64,000 nt of DNA, taken from contig WBMV01003298.1 in the NCBI GenBank assembly GCA_013396655.1, positions 2,450,695 through 2,514,694 of the forward strand, given 5' to 3'. The notes below the pieces were generated by a model. It worked only from the letters and a program-made list of their open reading frames with translations, did not search any database and was not told the DNA's origin. The number at the start of each line of letters is the position of its first letter. The first letter of the stretch is position 1. A program made the position numbers and the translations under genes. This DNA is from Campylorhamphus procurvoides. Taxonomy: Eukaryota > Chordata > Aves > Passeriformes > Dendrocolaptidae. Positions 46,200 through 60,100 of the stretch are shown here, piece after piece.

Positions 46200-47360
46200 T
46201 CGTCTTTATAATTTCCAGAGGAGTGTCCTTTAGCAACAAGGCTAAAAATTAACAGTCACAATTATCTCAACCACAGTATATCTCTCCATAGTGCTGTATT
46301 ATCATAATATGTTTGGATGACTGAGCAAAATTGGACATTCACTGGTCTGTTTCTATTCAATTTAGTCCTGGATCACTAAGTCCACAGTTTCAGGAACCAG
46401 ACTGGCTCACTGAGCACGATACATGGCCTTTCACATCTAGACTGTTCACCTGAACTGGGCCCAGGTCTATATCTGCCAGTAATTATCACCTGATAAATGT
46501 CTCATGGCCACTGTGAAATGCTGCAGCTCCTTACTACAGTGGAACAATGACAACGTTGTAACCTCCAGTTAGAACTGATATGCTACTAAAAATCCCAGTG
46601 GAGAAATCTGCTGTTTGAAGTACCCTCTACATTCCAGAGTTGCTCCACAGTGTGAAAACTCAGGCATACTTAGGACTGTAGGAGGAAAACTCCAGAGTGT
46701 ACACATTCTGCATGTACCCTGTGCATAAAGAGCCCCCAGCATGCTGCAATCTTCACCTTGTACCTACCTGTCAGAGACTTTAAAAAGAAAAGTCATTTGC
46801 ATACAACTCTACTCAGTTTCATTCAGGGTTTTTCAAAAGAATTCATGTTCTCTGCTAAAGGCATGATCAAGTTAACCATGGATGATAAGCACTACATCAG
46901 TAGGTGAACTGAAATTACTCGATGAAGTCTGTGCACACCTTCCACAGAACTGAAGGAGAGCCTGTATGCCCAAAAGCTCATCTGCTTTTCCCAACTACAT
47001 GAATTATTCTAATAATATCTACTGCCTTTCCTACAACCTTGCCTTTCAGATATAGAAACTTTCACATCAACTTTATCACTGTTTAAGTTACCTCACATCC
47101 AGAGGTCCCCATTTCTGTTTAGTATGGGAGGAGTGAAAATTCACTAAACATATCAGTGGTAGGGAAGAACAGAAAATATGTGGGAAAAGATTTTGCAGGA
47201 ATGGAGGAACATATGCTTTCTCCTCATCCCCACCTGCTGCTTAGCCCACTCACTGTCAATAGCTCACGACAGGAAAGGAGTGAGACAGTCTCCCAGCTGA
47301 AAAACTAGGTTATATTGGCACAAATGTGATTATTGTGTCACCAATATATACATAGCCATG
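46200..47360. other. Intergenic sequence after RBP2
   Basis: About 1.2 kb between the RBP2 poly(A) signal and the LTR nest. No gene, repeat or clear motif was recognised. Confidence 0.6.
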
Positions 47361-47414
47361 GGCATTATCCTGGTCCCAGCTGGGATTGAGTTAATTTTCA
47401 TCTTAGTAGCTAGT

Positions 47415-48508
47415 TTTATTTGGTTTCTGGGTCCAGGTTTTGGTAGTGGGGGATCTACAGGGATGGCTTCTGTGAGAAGCTGCAGAAGCTTCCTCTTGTC
47501 TCACAGAGCCAATGCCAGGCAGCTCCAGGACAGACCCACTGCTGGCCAAGGCCAGCAAATCTGGAGTGACAGTAATGCCTCTGTGGTAACATATTTAAAA
47601 AGGCAAAAGAAAAGTTATTGGGCAGATGAAAATTTCAGCCAGAGAAGAGCAGAGTGAGAATGTGAACAACAAAGTAGACACCCGGGTAAGTGTGGAAGGA
47701 GGGGCAGGAGGTGCTCCAGGTGGCAGAGCTGAGATTCCCCTGCAGCCCATGGGGCAGCCCCTGGTGCAGCAGCTGTGCCCCTCCAGCCTGTGGAGGAGCA
47801 CGAGGGTGCAGAGATCCACCTGCAGCCCAGGGAGGAGCCCACACGGAGCAGGTGGATCCCTGAAGGAGGCTGTGACCCCACGGGAGGCCCATGCTGGAGA
47901 AAGGTCCTGGCAGGGACCTGCTGACCTGTGGAGAGAGGAGCCCATACTGGAGCAGGTTTTCCTGGTAGAACTTGTGGCCCTGTGGGGGGACCCACGCTGG
48001 AGCAGCTTGTGCCTGAAGGACTGCACCCCATGTAAAAGTGGCCCACGTTGCAGTTTGTGAAGAGCTGTTGCCCATGGGATGGATTTACACTGGAAAAGTT
48101 TGTGAAAGACTGTGTTCTATGGGAGGAACTCCATGGGACAGCAGGGGAAGGACTCCTGTCCCTGAGCAGCAGCAGAAACAACCTGACCATAATCCCTATT
48201 TCCTGTCTTCCTGTGTCACTGGGGGGAAAAGGTAGAATTTGGAAGGAGGGAGGGGTGGGAGAAAGGTGTTTTTAAGATTTACTTTAGTTCTCATTCTCCT
48301 GCTCTGATTCTGTAAGTAATAAATTTAATTAATATCCCCACTTTGAGTCTGTTTTCCCCATGAAGGTGACTGGTGAGTGATCCCTCCCTGTCCTCATCTC
48401 AACTCATGAACCCTTCATTGTATTTTCTCTCCTCTGTTCAGTTGCAGAGGGGAGGGAGAGAGCAGCATTAGTGAATACCTGGCATCCAGCCAGGGCCAAC
48501 CCACTACA
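47415..48508 (+). mobile_element. Nested solo LTR A (about 1.1 kb) inside the outer LTR
   Basis: Runs from a degraded TG start (TTTATTTGGTTTCTGGG) to CCAACCCACTACA. It has a TATTTAAAA box near 47592, internal degenerate repeats around GGAGCAGG/CACGCTGGAGCAG units between about 47740 and 48060, and AATAAA at 48318-48323. The flanks CTAGT (47410-47414) and CCAGT (48509-48513) are a 5-bp duplication with one difference. The outer LTR reads continuously across the insertion once it is removed. The internal repeats create long open frames on both strands that do not look like genes. Confidence 0.85.
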
Positions 48509-48751
48509 CCAGTGCAGTGCTGTGTTTTGGATTTAGTATGAGAATAATGTTGACAACACACTGATGGTTTAGTTGTTGCTACGTAGTGCTTACTCTAAGT
48601 CAAAGACTCCAGGTTCCCATGCTCTGCCAGTGAGGAGGTGCACAAGAAGCTGGGAGGGAGCTGGGACAGCTGACCTGAACAGGCCAAAGGGATATTCCAC
48701 AGTCAGAACATCATGCTTAGTTTATAAAGCTGCAAGAAGGAGGAAGAGGGG

Positions 48752-49079
48752 TGTCTTAGTTCAAGAGAGAACTAAGATATTATGCTGGCCAAGAAACAAT
48801 CTCTCTCCTTTAAATTTAGGAAAACAGAATTTTAATTAGGGAAGAAAAGAAAAAAATATATATATATATATNCTCTCTTGACCTGCGCAGAAAACCAGAG
48901 AGAAACCAACCCCCTCCCCCCTGCTAGGGGGAAGATCCCAACAAAAAGCCTAGCCACAGTACTTAAGTGTCCGCATCTGCATGTCTTTTGTCTCTTTTGT
49001 TAAAACACCTTCACCGAGGCTGGGGTGTTGGCTCCAAGCTATTTGGAAGGAATTCCAGAGTCAGTCTGAAACCATAACA
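48752..49079 (+). mobile_element. Nested solo LTR B (328 bp) inside the outer LTR
   Basis: Begins TGTCTTAGTTCAAGAGAG, ends AACCATAACA, and is flanked by perfect 5-bp copies of AGGGG (48747-48751 and 49080-49084). TG...CA ends plus a 5-bp duplication define an LTR insertion. It contains a (TA)n run at about 48857-48871 and one undetermined base. The perfect duplication suggests it is the youngest of the three layers. Confidence 0.88.
48857..48872. repeat. (TA)n microsatellite ending in an N
   Basis: An alternating TA run ends at an undetermined base at 48872, the only N in the window. The repeat length is therefore uncertain. Confidence 0.9.
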
Positions 49080-52000
49080 AGGGGGAACAGTTGTCTTTAT
49101 GATAGCACTGTTTCCCAAGGAACTGTTCCACATGATGGAGCCCTGCCATTCTGGACACGGTTGAGCACCTGCCTACCCGTGGGAAGTGGTGAATGAATTC
49201 CTTGTTCTGCTTTGCTTGTGCATGCAGCTTTCCTTTACCTTTTCAACTGCCTTTAGCTCAACACATGAGTTCCCTCGGTGCATGGCTGTGTGGTGCTGAG
49301 TTGCCAGCTGGGGTTAAATCATGACAGTCATGTAAGTGCATATGTAAGGATATACTTCTGAACTGGACTTTGCTTCTCCTGATGAAAGTTGACCTGGTAT
49401 CAAACTTCCTGTGTGCTTCAACTGAGCAATGCTTTCATGTTAGTTCACATAGAAGAAACCGCACTTGGTGTTAGTAAACTTATTTTTTCTTAGTCAGATC
49501 TGACTTGGACTTTTCAGTAGAAATATATTTCATTCCTATTTCTAAGTCTTTGCTAGTTACAAAGATAAGAAGTACCACAGTTCATTAGGCTTTCAAAATG
49601 TTATCAGGAGAAAGTAATCACTAGGAAACAAAATGTGCATGTTTTAATCAGTGATATTTCTCATAGTTGGTTCTTGCCAGGAGTGAGCACAATGCAGGGT
49701 TTTGTAACTTCACACCAAATCATAAAACAAAAGGAAACCTTTCATATATCAAAAGGAACTCTCATCAATTCACAAATAATGAGTTCGAAGATGGAAGGCA
49801 AATGTTCTTCAATTGGTTTCTTATTGTGCACACTAGTTCTATCTAATGGTTATGGTTCAGAAGTAAATGAAGTAGGCAACTGAGCATGAGCAGACTTGGA
49901 TCAGGAGAAAACTGGATCTGATCTTATTTTTTGTCTACTTTGAAAATGAAAATTCCAGAGTCTTTAACAGGGAGTGAGAAAATTAGCAATGTTCTTTATG
50001 CTCCAAACCAACATTTTGTTTCTGCACATACTGATATGCAAGAACGTGCAGTATCCTTTACAACTGTATGCACAGAACTGGAGACAGAGGAGGTATTCAT
50101 TATGCTGCATTACAATTATTTCCAAAGGTATCCTTGTTTGTATCTTATTTGTGCTGTTAAGTTGGTCTCTAAGCCGTATAAAACCCCTTATCTCTGTGTC
50201 AGCAGATTAAATACTTGCACTGGAGGAACGGACCTTGCTGGTAAATCAGGGCATGATCATTCACAGTTTTCAGCCCTCTGGCACACAGTGCTGTCTCAGC
50301 TGTTTTGAAGGATTACCATTTGCATGGATTCTTTTCCTCTGAGAATATTACTCAAATACAGCTCCAGGAAGGGAATTTACCAGCAACCTTCTGATCCAGA
50401 AAACAGAAATGCCTGTACTGTACAAAAGCACTTCCTAGTGAGTGGAGTGCTGGGCGAAGAGTCAGTACCATTACCTGTCACTGGGCTTTCCCAATGACAA
50501 TGACAAAGCTGTGTGTAAGAAAAGTTTATGGTGGATTTCTCAAAATCCTCTGCATTCATCCAATTCTTCTCCCAAACAGTTAACTGCATTTTCTTGCCAA
50601 CTGCTGAAAAAAGAGAGCAACGCTGCAGGCAAAGGCTGGAGGATAATGCTGTAAATGCTCCTAGCAATAACATTCCGGCATTTATTTCAAGATCTGATGA
50701 GGACAAAATTCAACAACAACAAAAAAAGTTGCTTAATAACATGTATTTGTATTCTTTTAAGTAAGATTTTAGTGAAAGAAATTTAAAAAGTGTTTTCTTG
50801 GCAAGGTTTTTTCCTACTAGAAGACGTTGTTTTCATGTTTAATTTGTGATTGATTCGAAGAGCAGAGGTTGCAGAGATTTTAATTTCAGCTTTCTGTTTA
50901 CACTTGTTATGCAGATGGTGAAGATTAGAAGAAATCATATTGTGAAAATGAGATTTAAAATAAAATTAACCAGACAAGATTTTCAATATCTGCAAAAATT
51001 TTGTCAGTTAATCTCTAAGTATCACATCTGCTTTAACTATATCTCACGCTGCAGTGCTTCAGTCACTGTTAAAAGGAAATGGGAATGAAATAGATGACTG
51101 CATATTTCAGAGTTCCTGGAGGTGGAGGAATCCATGGAAAGATGAGGAGCTTTGTCTTATGTGACAGCAAACAGAGACTTCACTTTGCATAGTTTCCTAA
51201 TTGTTTTTTTATGTCACCTCTATTTCCTTCACTTTGGATATCTGTATGCACCTTTCCATTCAGGGGCATAGGGCTCAGTAGCCTCATTACTTCGGACAAT
51301 GAGGCATAGGTATCCACAGCACTTGTTTGCCCACACCTCCACAGCTTCTGAACCAGTTGCCCAGTGTAGACTGGCCAACCAAATCGGACCGTAAAAGGTG
51401 AGGTCTATAAGAGACAATATTTCTACAATATTTTTACAATATTACGTAAAATGTAATGGGCTGATAGAATGACTTCAGTAAAAGACAGGCTGCAGGGTGA
51501 ACTCATGTTTATCAAGTCCCAGGAAAATAATTTAGGATAAATGCCTATAACCATGGAAAAACTTCGACTGGAGCTCACATTTTTATGCCAATGAATTCAA
51601 CCATGAGATGAAATCCACCACAAACCAAGCTTCGGGAGTTCTGCTGCTCACAGTAGTACTTACTGACTACTTTCAAATATTTAATATTTTTGCTACTTAG
51701 TTATCTGATTTGTCTTTTTCTGGCTGTCTATATCTAGAATCTAATCACTGCTTTTTTCAAAACTTGCCCATCTCTTCCTACACATGTGTAGGAAAAAAGA
51801 ATTTTAATAACTGAAGAATAAGTACATGCTTTTCCTGGAGGTGCCCTAAAGCCAAGGACAGCTTAAATTTTCTGAAGGCCAGACTGAAGCAAAGTTCTTT
51901 CAACACTCCACCCAGGGCAGCAGTGCCAAAGGCCAACAGAAGAGTGTGCTGTGCCTTTCCAACACCTTGAGACACTGGCTGAAAAATACCCCTCTCTGTG

Positions 52001-54148
52001 GTCATGCCTTCCTGCTTGGGCAGAGAGAGGCTATGGAACCTTTGGCACAAAAATGAGGAAAGCCAACACAGACTAGAGGCTCTGAAGCTGCAGCATTTAA
52101 GGCATTCAAAGTGCCAGGGTCAGAAAAATGTGCATTACTGTTCACTGTTCTTAACACCTGCTTCAAAGATTCAACAACAAAATAACATCATAAAGTTTCT
52201 GAATGTTTAGAAACAGGATTTTAAGTTAAACATTTTTCTTTTTGATTAGATGCTCAAAACCAGCAACTAAAAATAAAGGCATGTGACATATGGCAATTTT
52301 TTCTGCCATTTTAAAAAGAAATTGAAATTTTATATTTATTTACATAGACATATATCACATTGTATTCATTTTAGGTAAATCACCAACTACTTAATTTAAA
52401 TTAGACTTTCATTCCCTAAACATGTTTGAGAAGCCATTATCAGTAAAATAGTCAGAAATAACACCTGGAAGATGAGCTTTACTGGTTAGAGGAATAAGGC
52501 AGAGTTGGATTGCTCCCTTTGTGAAATAACAGCCTTGGTTCTTTAAAAACACAGATTGCTGTTTGCTACTAATGGGTGCCTTGTGTAGCATTACAGCAAA
52601 TTGCTTTCCTTGATGGCATAAACTGAATACACAGCAAACACGAACACTTAGTTAAAATGTTAGCACATCAAAAGTCACTAAAGGAAAATAACTGTTTTGC
52701 ACAGAAAGACTTTGCATGATCATAATTGAACTGTTTCTGTCTTAGTGAACTTGTGTCATTCCAAAGATGCAGAACCAGGTTGTCTATGGCCATGATGATT
52801 GCACAGTCACTCTGCAGCAGAGCCAAATGGCCAGAGACTGGGCCCAAATGACAGGGGCAGGAATAAAGTCAGTCTTGGCCATCAGGCTGCAGGACCCAGC
52901 GGGGTCCCAGTGCAATCCTACACAGCTCCAGCCCTCACCCCAACCTGGACTTCAAGGTACAACATCTGCCATGGGAAAAGGGTTGTCAGGCTGCTTTGGT
53001 CACACCTCTTCCCACCTGACTTGCCTGGCTCAGCCTGCGCTGCACCTGCACAAGGAGGTCCTGCAGAGGTGATGCAGCACCACAAGAGGGGAATATTTAT
53101 CAGGAGATGATCTCATACCAGCTAGCTGCACTCTTTGCATGGAACACGTTAACACAAAGGAATTGCAAAACATATTTTAGTCTAGTAGTTTAAACCTCTG
53201 TAATGTTCCATTGACACAGTGTGAATGCTGAGCAATGAAGATTCTGGGCCCTGAGCTCAGACTTGAGTTTACAGGTTTTCATAACTTCCTTTTTCACAAG
53301 GATAAATCTCTAAATACTGTTGATACAGTTTGTGTTTCTCTTTTGTTTCAAATAAGAAAGTCAATCCTTCATGAAGTCACAAGAAAAAGAAAATCTATTT
53401 GGCTTATTGTAGATCTCAATATCAACAAACTATGAGCAAAGCTGTGCATGAAAACACCATAATAACGTCTCAGATATGTGGCTTTATTTATAAAATATAT
53501 GACAGAAATCTATAGCTGTGCTAGTGCAGGTAATTTAAATAAAATGAGACCCAGAATATATTAGGAATCTTCCAGTGAAAAGTAGAACATATTTTGGCAC
53601 CTTGGCTCAAATAATTCACCTCATAGTGCAAATTTGTTTCCTAATGGAATTAGACACAGATTAAAATTCTTTCGTAGAATAAATCACTGTTACTTTATTA
53701 GACACAACAACAGTGCAACAATTTATCTAAAACTCTGGACATGTAAGATATTTCAAATATATGTCTTCTTTTGCCTGGATTACCAACACTAGTAACAAAC
53801 AAGACTTCTAAATCTATACACTCTATAATTCAACAGTGAAGTATGTACACAGACTCACACCAAACAGTTTCACCTTAAGCAGTTTACAGTCCAAATAACT
53901 TCCTCAAATACTACAAAGGCTCAATGCTAGAGCCTTTGTGGGACATGTTTTGGGTGTTTTCTGGATTCCACTTTGAGTAAAGAAACAAAACATGGAAACA
54001 TTTCAATTATTACTGATCCTTCTCTCCTGATCACTCCATTAGGTTTTGGTAATGAAACCATTCCTGCTCCTATCCTTTCCTGCTGGCAGACTCAGTAGCA
54101 ATTAATCTCCACTGACTGGAAAGCATAAAGGTGCTTTTATCACCATCT

Positions 54149-54175
54149 CCCCCCCCTCTCCCCCTCCCCCCCCCC
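54149..54175. repeat. Poly-C low-complexity run
   Basis: About 27 bp of C broken by single Ts. The complementary strand has several G tracts close together, enough for a G-quadruplex in principle. Confidence 0.9.
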
Positions 54176-57100
54176 ATTGTAATGATTATGTAACAAAAAA
54201 AAAGGCACCAGAGACCATATTTAGGTAGGAGAAGATTTAATCTGAGGACTTCTGTATCTAGTTCAATGTCAGGTGTTCTTATCTGGCAGGATTAATTAGA
54301 CAGAAAAACCCCCAATAAATCTTGGTTTATGTAGTTCTGTTGAATGTGTAAGACTGTAACCATGTCACTCCAGCTGACAGGAGCTGCAAAGTACAGCATG
54401 CCTGTCCCAGCTGATTCAAGGTATAGAGAACCTTTCTTCAATACTAACACACTCCATGGCCCTTTATGAAGTCCCTTGAAGCCATAGAAGAATTTGCAGC
54501 CTCTTCTCTGAAGACAAATGCTTTAGTCTTCTTTTTTTATAAGGGAACTTATTTATGAGTAATACAATGAGCATTTTTTTCCTATACTATCATCTTCAGC
54601 ATGAGAATATCTCAAAAGTCTGTCTACACTGCAAAGGCTGATGGCCAGAAACCTCCTTTAGTCACTAAAACTATAAACACAAGTTTTTTATGCATGACAG
54701 GAATGCCCAGCTTTTGTCTTGTCCAAATCAAATCTTTCCTAAGCAACAGAATTCTCTCAGCCAACAGTCACCAAAAATACTGCTGACAAAATAACACTGT
54801 CTCCAGTGTTATTTTATAAATGCTTCCATTTGCAGTCAGTCACTCTTCTGATCCCATCTTGGAGAAGCCCTTCAAACAACTCCATCGCTAATTTCTAATG
54901 CATTGAATATAACCATATTCATCAGTTGTCATAAAATAGTTCACATAAACAATCAGAAAGCATTTTTGTTAAAGTAATCCTGTAACTAATTTAAAAGTTT
55001 CAAGTAGTGGATGGCATCTCTTCCAGTGACAAAGCTACCTAATGAGCCTGGATTATGCACAGAACATAAAAATATAATACAAGATCTGTTATATCAGGGT
55101 TTGGGTAATGGAAGACCTAGTGCAGCCCTTTGACACACAAAAAATATCGCAAAGGAAATAGGTCTTATTGGCCAACTTGGCAGGAACCACCGCCAGGCCA
55201 CTGCCCACCTGCAAACATCTACACTGAAGAACTGCTTCACCAAAACTGAGGAAACTCACGTGTCTTTCACGGAAGGGCTGGAGTTAAAATGCCCCAGTGA
55301 AAATTGAAATAAATTTATTTCTTTCAGTAGAAGACATTCAAAATTATCGTTTGGAAATATTTAATAAGCATTCTTTCTCAGCCGGATTTACTACAGAAGC
55401 AGTTTCGGGATCTCACGCCCAGACATCAATTACGGACAAAATAGATACCAACAGAATCGAGGCGCCATCGAGTGGCGAATCCTGTAATCACACTGTCCCC
55501 TGCACTGCCTCAAACCCAAAAATACCGTCATTACTGTCATTTTATATCTCTAAACTAAATTACATTCTTATGATTTATTTTTAAGAACAGAACTAATAAG
55601 ATAATGTGTGTGCTCTAAACCACATCACAACCTTGCAAGTGCTTTTACTTTGTGGGGGATAAAATTCCAACCAATGCTGACTACATACTATTAAAATTCA
55701 TCAGTTTTAATTTGGATAGCAATCTAAAAATAGAGCATATCCATTTTTGATAGAATAATTCACAAAGGTTATAAAACTATGTGTAGGTGATGATTATTAT
55801 CTCTCCTTGGAGGGGCAGGGGACATTGACTGTATTGCAGAATGGCAGCGTAAGAGGAGTTGAACCAGAAACCTCTAGGATTAAAAGAAAACATTTTTAGC
55901 CTAAACCAAGACTCTGTATTGATCTTCACTCATCAACAGTTTATATGCTTCATCTTTGAGAGTGGATTTGCCCACAAGATCTGAATGCTGCAAATCCTAG
56001 GTCAGGTTCCATCTATGTAATATATTAACAAAGGACTGAAAAAGAGGCATTCAGAGCTAAAAGTACTAATTGCTACAGTCTGAGTTTAAAAATTCAAATA
56101 TTGGACAGGGATGCTTGTGGTAACTTGCAGTCTTCAGGCTAGATGAAGAGGGTACATAGCACACAACGTTATAATTGAATTATATATATGACAGTAAAAA
56201 ATTAATGATTCAGATTCTACTAGAAATGGGAAAACAAAAGAAACAGCACCTGTATAGGACTTGTATATATAAATATATTGTTACATTTGCCTCTGGCAAT
56301 GTGTAATTTATGTGTGATTATTATAAAAGAGCAGGGATAAAATTTAATATAGCTTTCATCACTGCCTGCTCTCCTACATAAACAACTTGTTACTGTGTCA
56401 TTAGGAAGAAAAAGCTTCCATTACAAAGATGTACATTCGGTGCTGCAGAAATGCCACACAGTTCTGTGATTGTCTGAACACGATGCAAACAGATAAACCA
56501 GCCAGCTCAAATCACAAATACAGAGTGGTCTTAACCTTTCCTAAAAAAATCCACCTGTATATTGCACATACCGAAAACAAATTAAAAAATAATAACAGAA
56601 CTTTTAAAAAAGCCCCAAACCATTTGACATGCATATCTTGTGAGAAGAGTCACATTTTGGGTCTCTAGAAGCTTCTTCTGACACCCTGTGTAAATCGGCC
56701 TGCCCAGAATCCAAACTTAGGAGCAGGGGTTCAGTTTTCTGTGCTAGCACAACACAAGCCTGACCTGCATTTGAGCCAGTGGTGAAACAACTGCTATCAA
56801 ATTCGAAGCCAAAAGACTGCTCACAGCAGAGCAGTGGGTCATGTGGGGTGTGTGCCTAAGCAATAGGACCTCAGTGACAAGAACAGCAGCTATGCTTTAA
56901 CCTCAATGTCCTTCCCATTGTCGAGGAAATCACAATGAAAGATACTCTTTCATAGCATTACAGTCCCATAAAAATGGTTTTAACATCATTATTGTTCCCT
57001 TGAAAAAGATCCTAATGTAGAATATTTAGATATTAATACTGTTCCTTTCCCTTTTACTAAATAAATATGCTTTGACAGTTGGATTCTGTATTGTTGTGTA

Positions 57101-60100
57101 CATTGCAGAGATGTTACAGTAGGAGTTGGAGCCTCACCTCTCCATCTGGAAAAACTGCCTCATCGAGAGAAAATAACCAACTTTATTCCTTCACAAGCTA
57201 CAGTCAGTTATCAAAGTGTGGCCAACAACCTTTCACCTTGACTAAGTGTCCATAGTGCTGTCCTTAAAGTACCTTTTATTACCACTTTATAGCTGGATAA
57301 AAAATAACTCTATGTCAATTTTGTCTAACATTAGTAGAAAACAAACTCAGTATTTTCAGTTTTCCAGAGGGCTGGCAACCCACAATATTCAATAAACATT
57401 TTTTGCAAGCTTATGGAAAACCTGATGCTGAATCATTTCCCAAGAAAGCTCCAATTATGTGGTCAGCTGTGATAAGGTAATAATATATAATAGCAATTAA
57501 AAGTGAAAATCATAGAATGTTTTTGTTCTGAATTCAATATCATCATAGAAACTTTCAAGTAGCTACTGGACTGATACTCCTCAGGCAAATAATCAGAAGA
57601 AATAATCTTACATGTTTTCTAGTTCACGTTATCTCAAGACTATATTCAAGGCAAACTAAACTTCTTGCTGAATCAGATCTTAGAAACAGTTTGACATGTT
57701 TAAAGATGAGCAGAGAAAATTGAATAAGTTTATCAGAAGGCTCAAAACTCAATAAAAGAACATCAACACCAACACTCAGCTATAGTGAAAGGCATTGTAA
57801 ATCTGATAAAAAAAGAAATTATAAGCTCCAAGCTTGGAATACCTGGGAGGATATATAGTGCTGCCTTCTGAACCACTTCTGTGGTTTCAAGGCCTGCCCT
57901 TTTGCCACTGATCTTAATGGAAGTGGAATCATGCCAAAACTGGGACTATGGCCTCCAGGAAATAAACCACCAAGTGGCAAGTGTTAATAAATCAGAAGAA
58001 CTAACAAGTCAATCAAGATCATTGCTGCTAAGTGAATGAATGACAGAAAGATAGCACTTAACTAATGAATCAAATGTACCCAAAGAAAATGCAGCACAAG
58101 AGGTCAAGAACTGGAGTCTCTATATTATGTACAACCCTTTGTTCTCTCTCACTGACATCCTTCTTTTTTGTCAGAGTTCCCTGTGTATGGACACCTCTCT
58201 CCTCATTATTAGCGTGTGGGTACCACTTATTAGTGTGCTACCATGACTAATACTTCAAATTAAGTTCCTAGATGATGCTAAAAATATTGATGATTATCCT
58301 GTTGCTGATTTTAAAGAAGGTGGTATTTTGTGATCCCTTAAAACCCTTTTAAAAATTACTAAACCTTCTATTGAAACGTGAAAATACAAGCTGAAATAGG
58401 CCCCTTGTTCAGATGAAGACATCCAGCACCAAAAAATCCAAACCCACATGGCTGACATTTGGCAGAACTGCCAGTTGAAAAGGCAGGCCTATAATGAAAG
58501 TGTCAGGTGATATTACTTTAGATGACATCAAATATAAAACTTCCAGTCCCTTCTTTACTTACTGCAGTATCTAGTTTCACTGTATGCACCACATATATGA
58601 TTGTATTTGAAGGAACAACCACTTTTTGAAACTATCAGTTTATGCTCCATCAGGCTGCTGCCGACAGGTTGCAGGTTTTGGAGAGGAAGGGATTATATTT
58701 TTTCATATATGAACTCTACACTTTTGACAGTTCTCATGTCTTTACTGGCATTTTAATTCCTCATTATCCTAGTGAGTTTAATGCTCTGCACCTGAGGCAG
58801 GATTGTATCCAAGGGTAGTACGTTTGCAAGAGAGTGAGAAGAGACAGGCTGGGCATCTCAACCTGAGAGACAAACTGCATTCCACAGCACTGCTGTGTCC
58901 CTGATCTACAACAAAGTGAAATGCTAGCGCTTCAGGGGAAGCTTTAATGCAGATTTACAGTGGGGTTGTCTCACAGCTCTGCCACCTACATGTTAATAAC
59001 ACCTTTTCTTTAAACCCACTGTGTTCCATCAATCTTTACTATCTCCCAAGTTAAGGCTGCAATGAGTTTTGCTTCAGTTCACTGCACTGCAAGTATTAAC
59101 TCCTGGCAATCACCAGCACAGCACATTGATTTTACATATGAAATAAACACTTTGCAATACTGCAGAGCTGACCTAAATATATAAGTGCCTCTGTTTATTC
59201 TAAAAGAAATGATCTTACAAGGATAAAGTACAGTAATTCAGGTTACAAGATAACTCACAGAATACTTAGGGAATTAATAAGCCATCCATAATACTATCTC
59301 AGTTAGTCAAGCTCAGAGGCACTGGCAAACCCAAAGTGAAATGCAGTGAGTTTTGGAGGTGCCACATAACCCCATAAAGAACTTCAGCAATGGCTGAAAT
59401 CTGGGGAAACAAAGAATTTACAGAACAGGGATGGTGTCCTGGGTAGAACAATCGAGGCAAAGAAATATTGGGCCCTCAGGACTGAGCTGCCTCCTGCAGC
59501 AGCAGCAGCACACACTATAATTGTTACACCAGGTGTGGATCTACCTAACAGCATTTGATAGATTTTTGCCTGAATATGAATTTTCACACACGTGGGATGA
59601 GCCACATAGATATGGCTCTTACTTCCAGACCTTCAGTCTCTACCTGAGAGAAAAAGAAACTGGACTTGTGTTTTATTGTTAAAACACCAGTTAAAATTCA
59701 TTTGGTGCAGTGAGGATCAACTGGAGGTGCTTGTGATTGGTATCCCAAACTGCTTTAATCTTTTTCTTTGAAAGAATGACATTGTACAATTTTTTATTTT
59801 AAAATGCTCTATCCTGCTTCCAAAGGCACTTCTTATTGCCATACAAATTCAGAACCTGCCAATAATTTCATAGCCAAAAGGATCTAAGCTGAAATCTCAG
59901 CAAAGTAAGCTTCAGTGGATGGGCTCTCCTGAGAAGCAAAAACTCTATAAAGAAGAAATTACTAGTAGGCTGAAACGGTACCAGAGTTACTTCCTCCTTA
60001 CAACTGTTGTATTGCTTGTTGCAAACCCATTATAGCTGCAGTGTTTCTGACTAAATCACCAACAGTAAAAATGGGCAGAATTCCTCTGTTACAGACCTCT

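Larger units (their letters stand above)
47366..49326 (+). mobile_element. Outer solo ERV LTR, interrupted by two later LTR insertions
   Basis: The element's own sequence is 47366-47414, 48514-48751 and 49085-49326 (about 530 bp). It opens near TATCCTGGTCCCAGCTGGGA, which matches the TGTCCTGG-type start of an abundant avian LTR family, and ends TTAAATCATGACA. Between them are GTGCTGTGTTTTGGATTTAG, TGCACAAGAAGCTGGGAGGG, a TTATAAA box (about 48722) and TGGTGCTGAGTTGCCAGCTG. Flanks GGCAT (47361-47365) and GTCAT (49327-49331) form a 5-bp target-site duplication with one mismatch. No internal retroviral genes are present. Family naming (ERVL-like, songbird LTR5-type) is from memory and tentative. 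Confidence 0.82.

Noticed and set aside
47615..48190. 191-codon minus-strand and overlapping plus-strand frames
   Set aside because: They lie wholly inside solo LTR A and arise from its internal repeats; no retroviral domain is visible.
49931..50308. 125-codon plus-strand intergenic frame
   Set aside because: No recognisable domain, no promoter or CpG island, and length compatible with chance.
57510..57560. Possible antisense CR1 tail (ATCATAGAATG)
   Set aside because: The match ends after about 11 bases and no further CR1 landmark follows.
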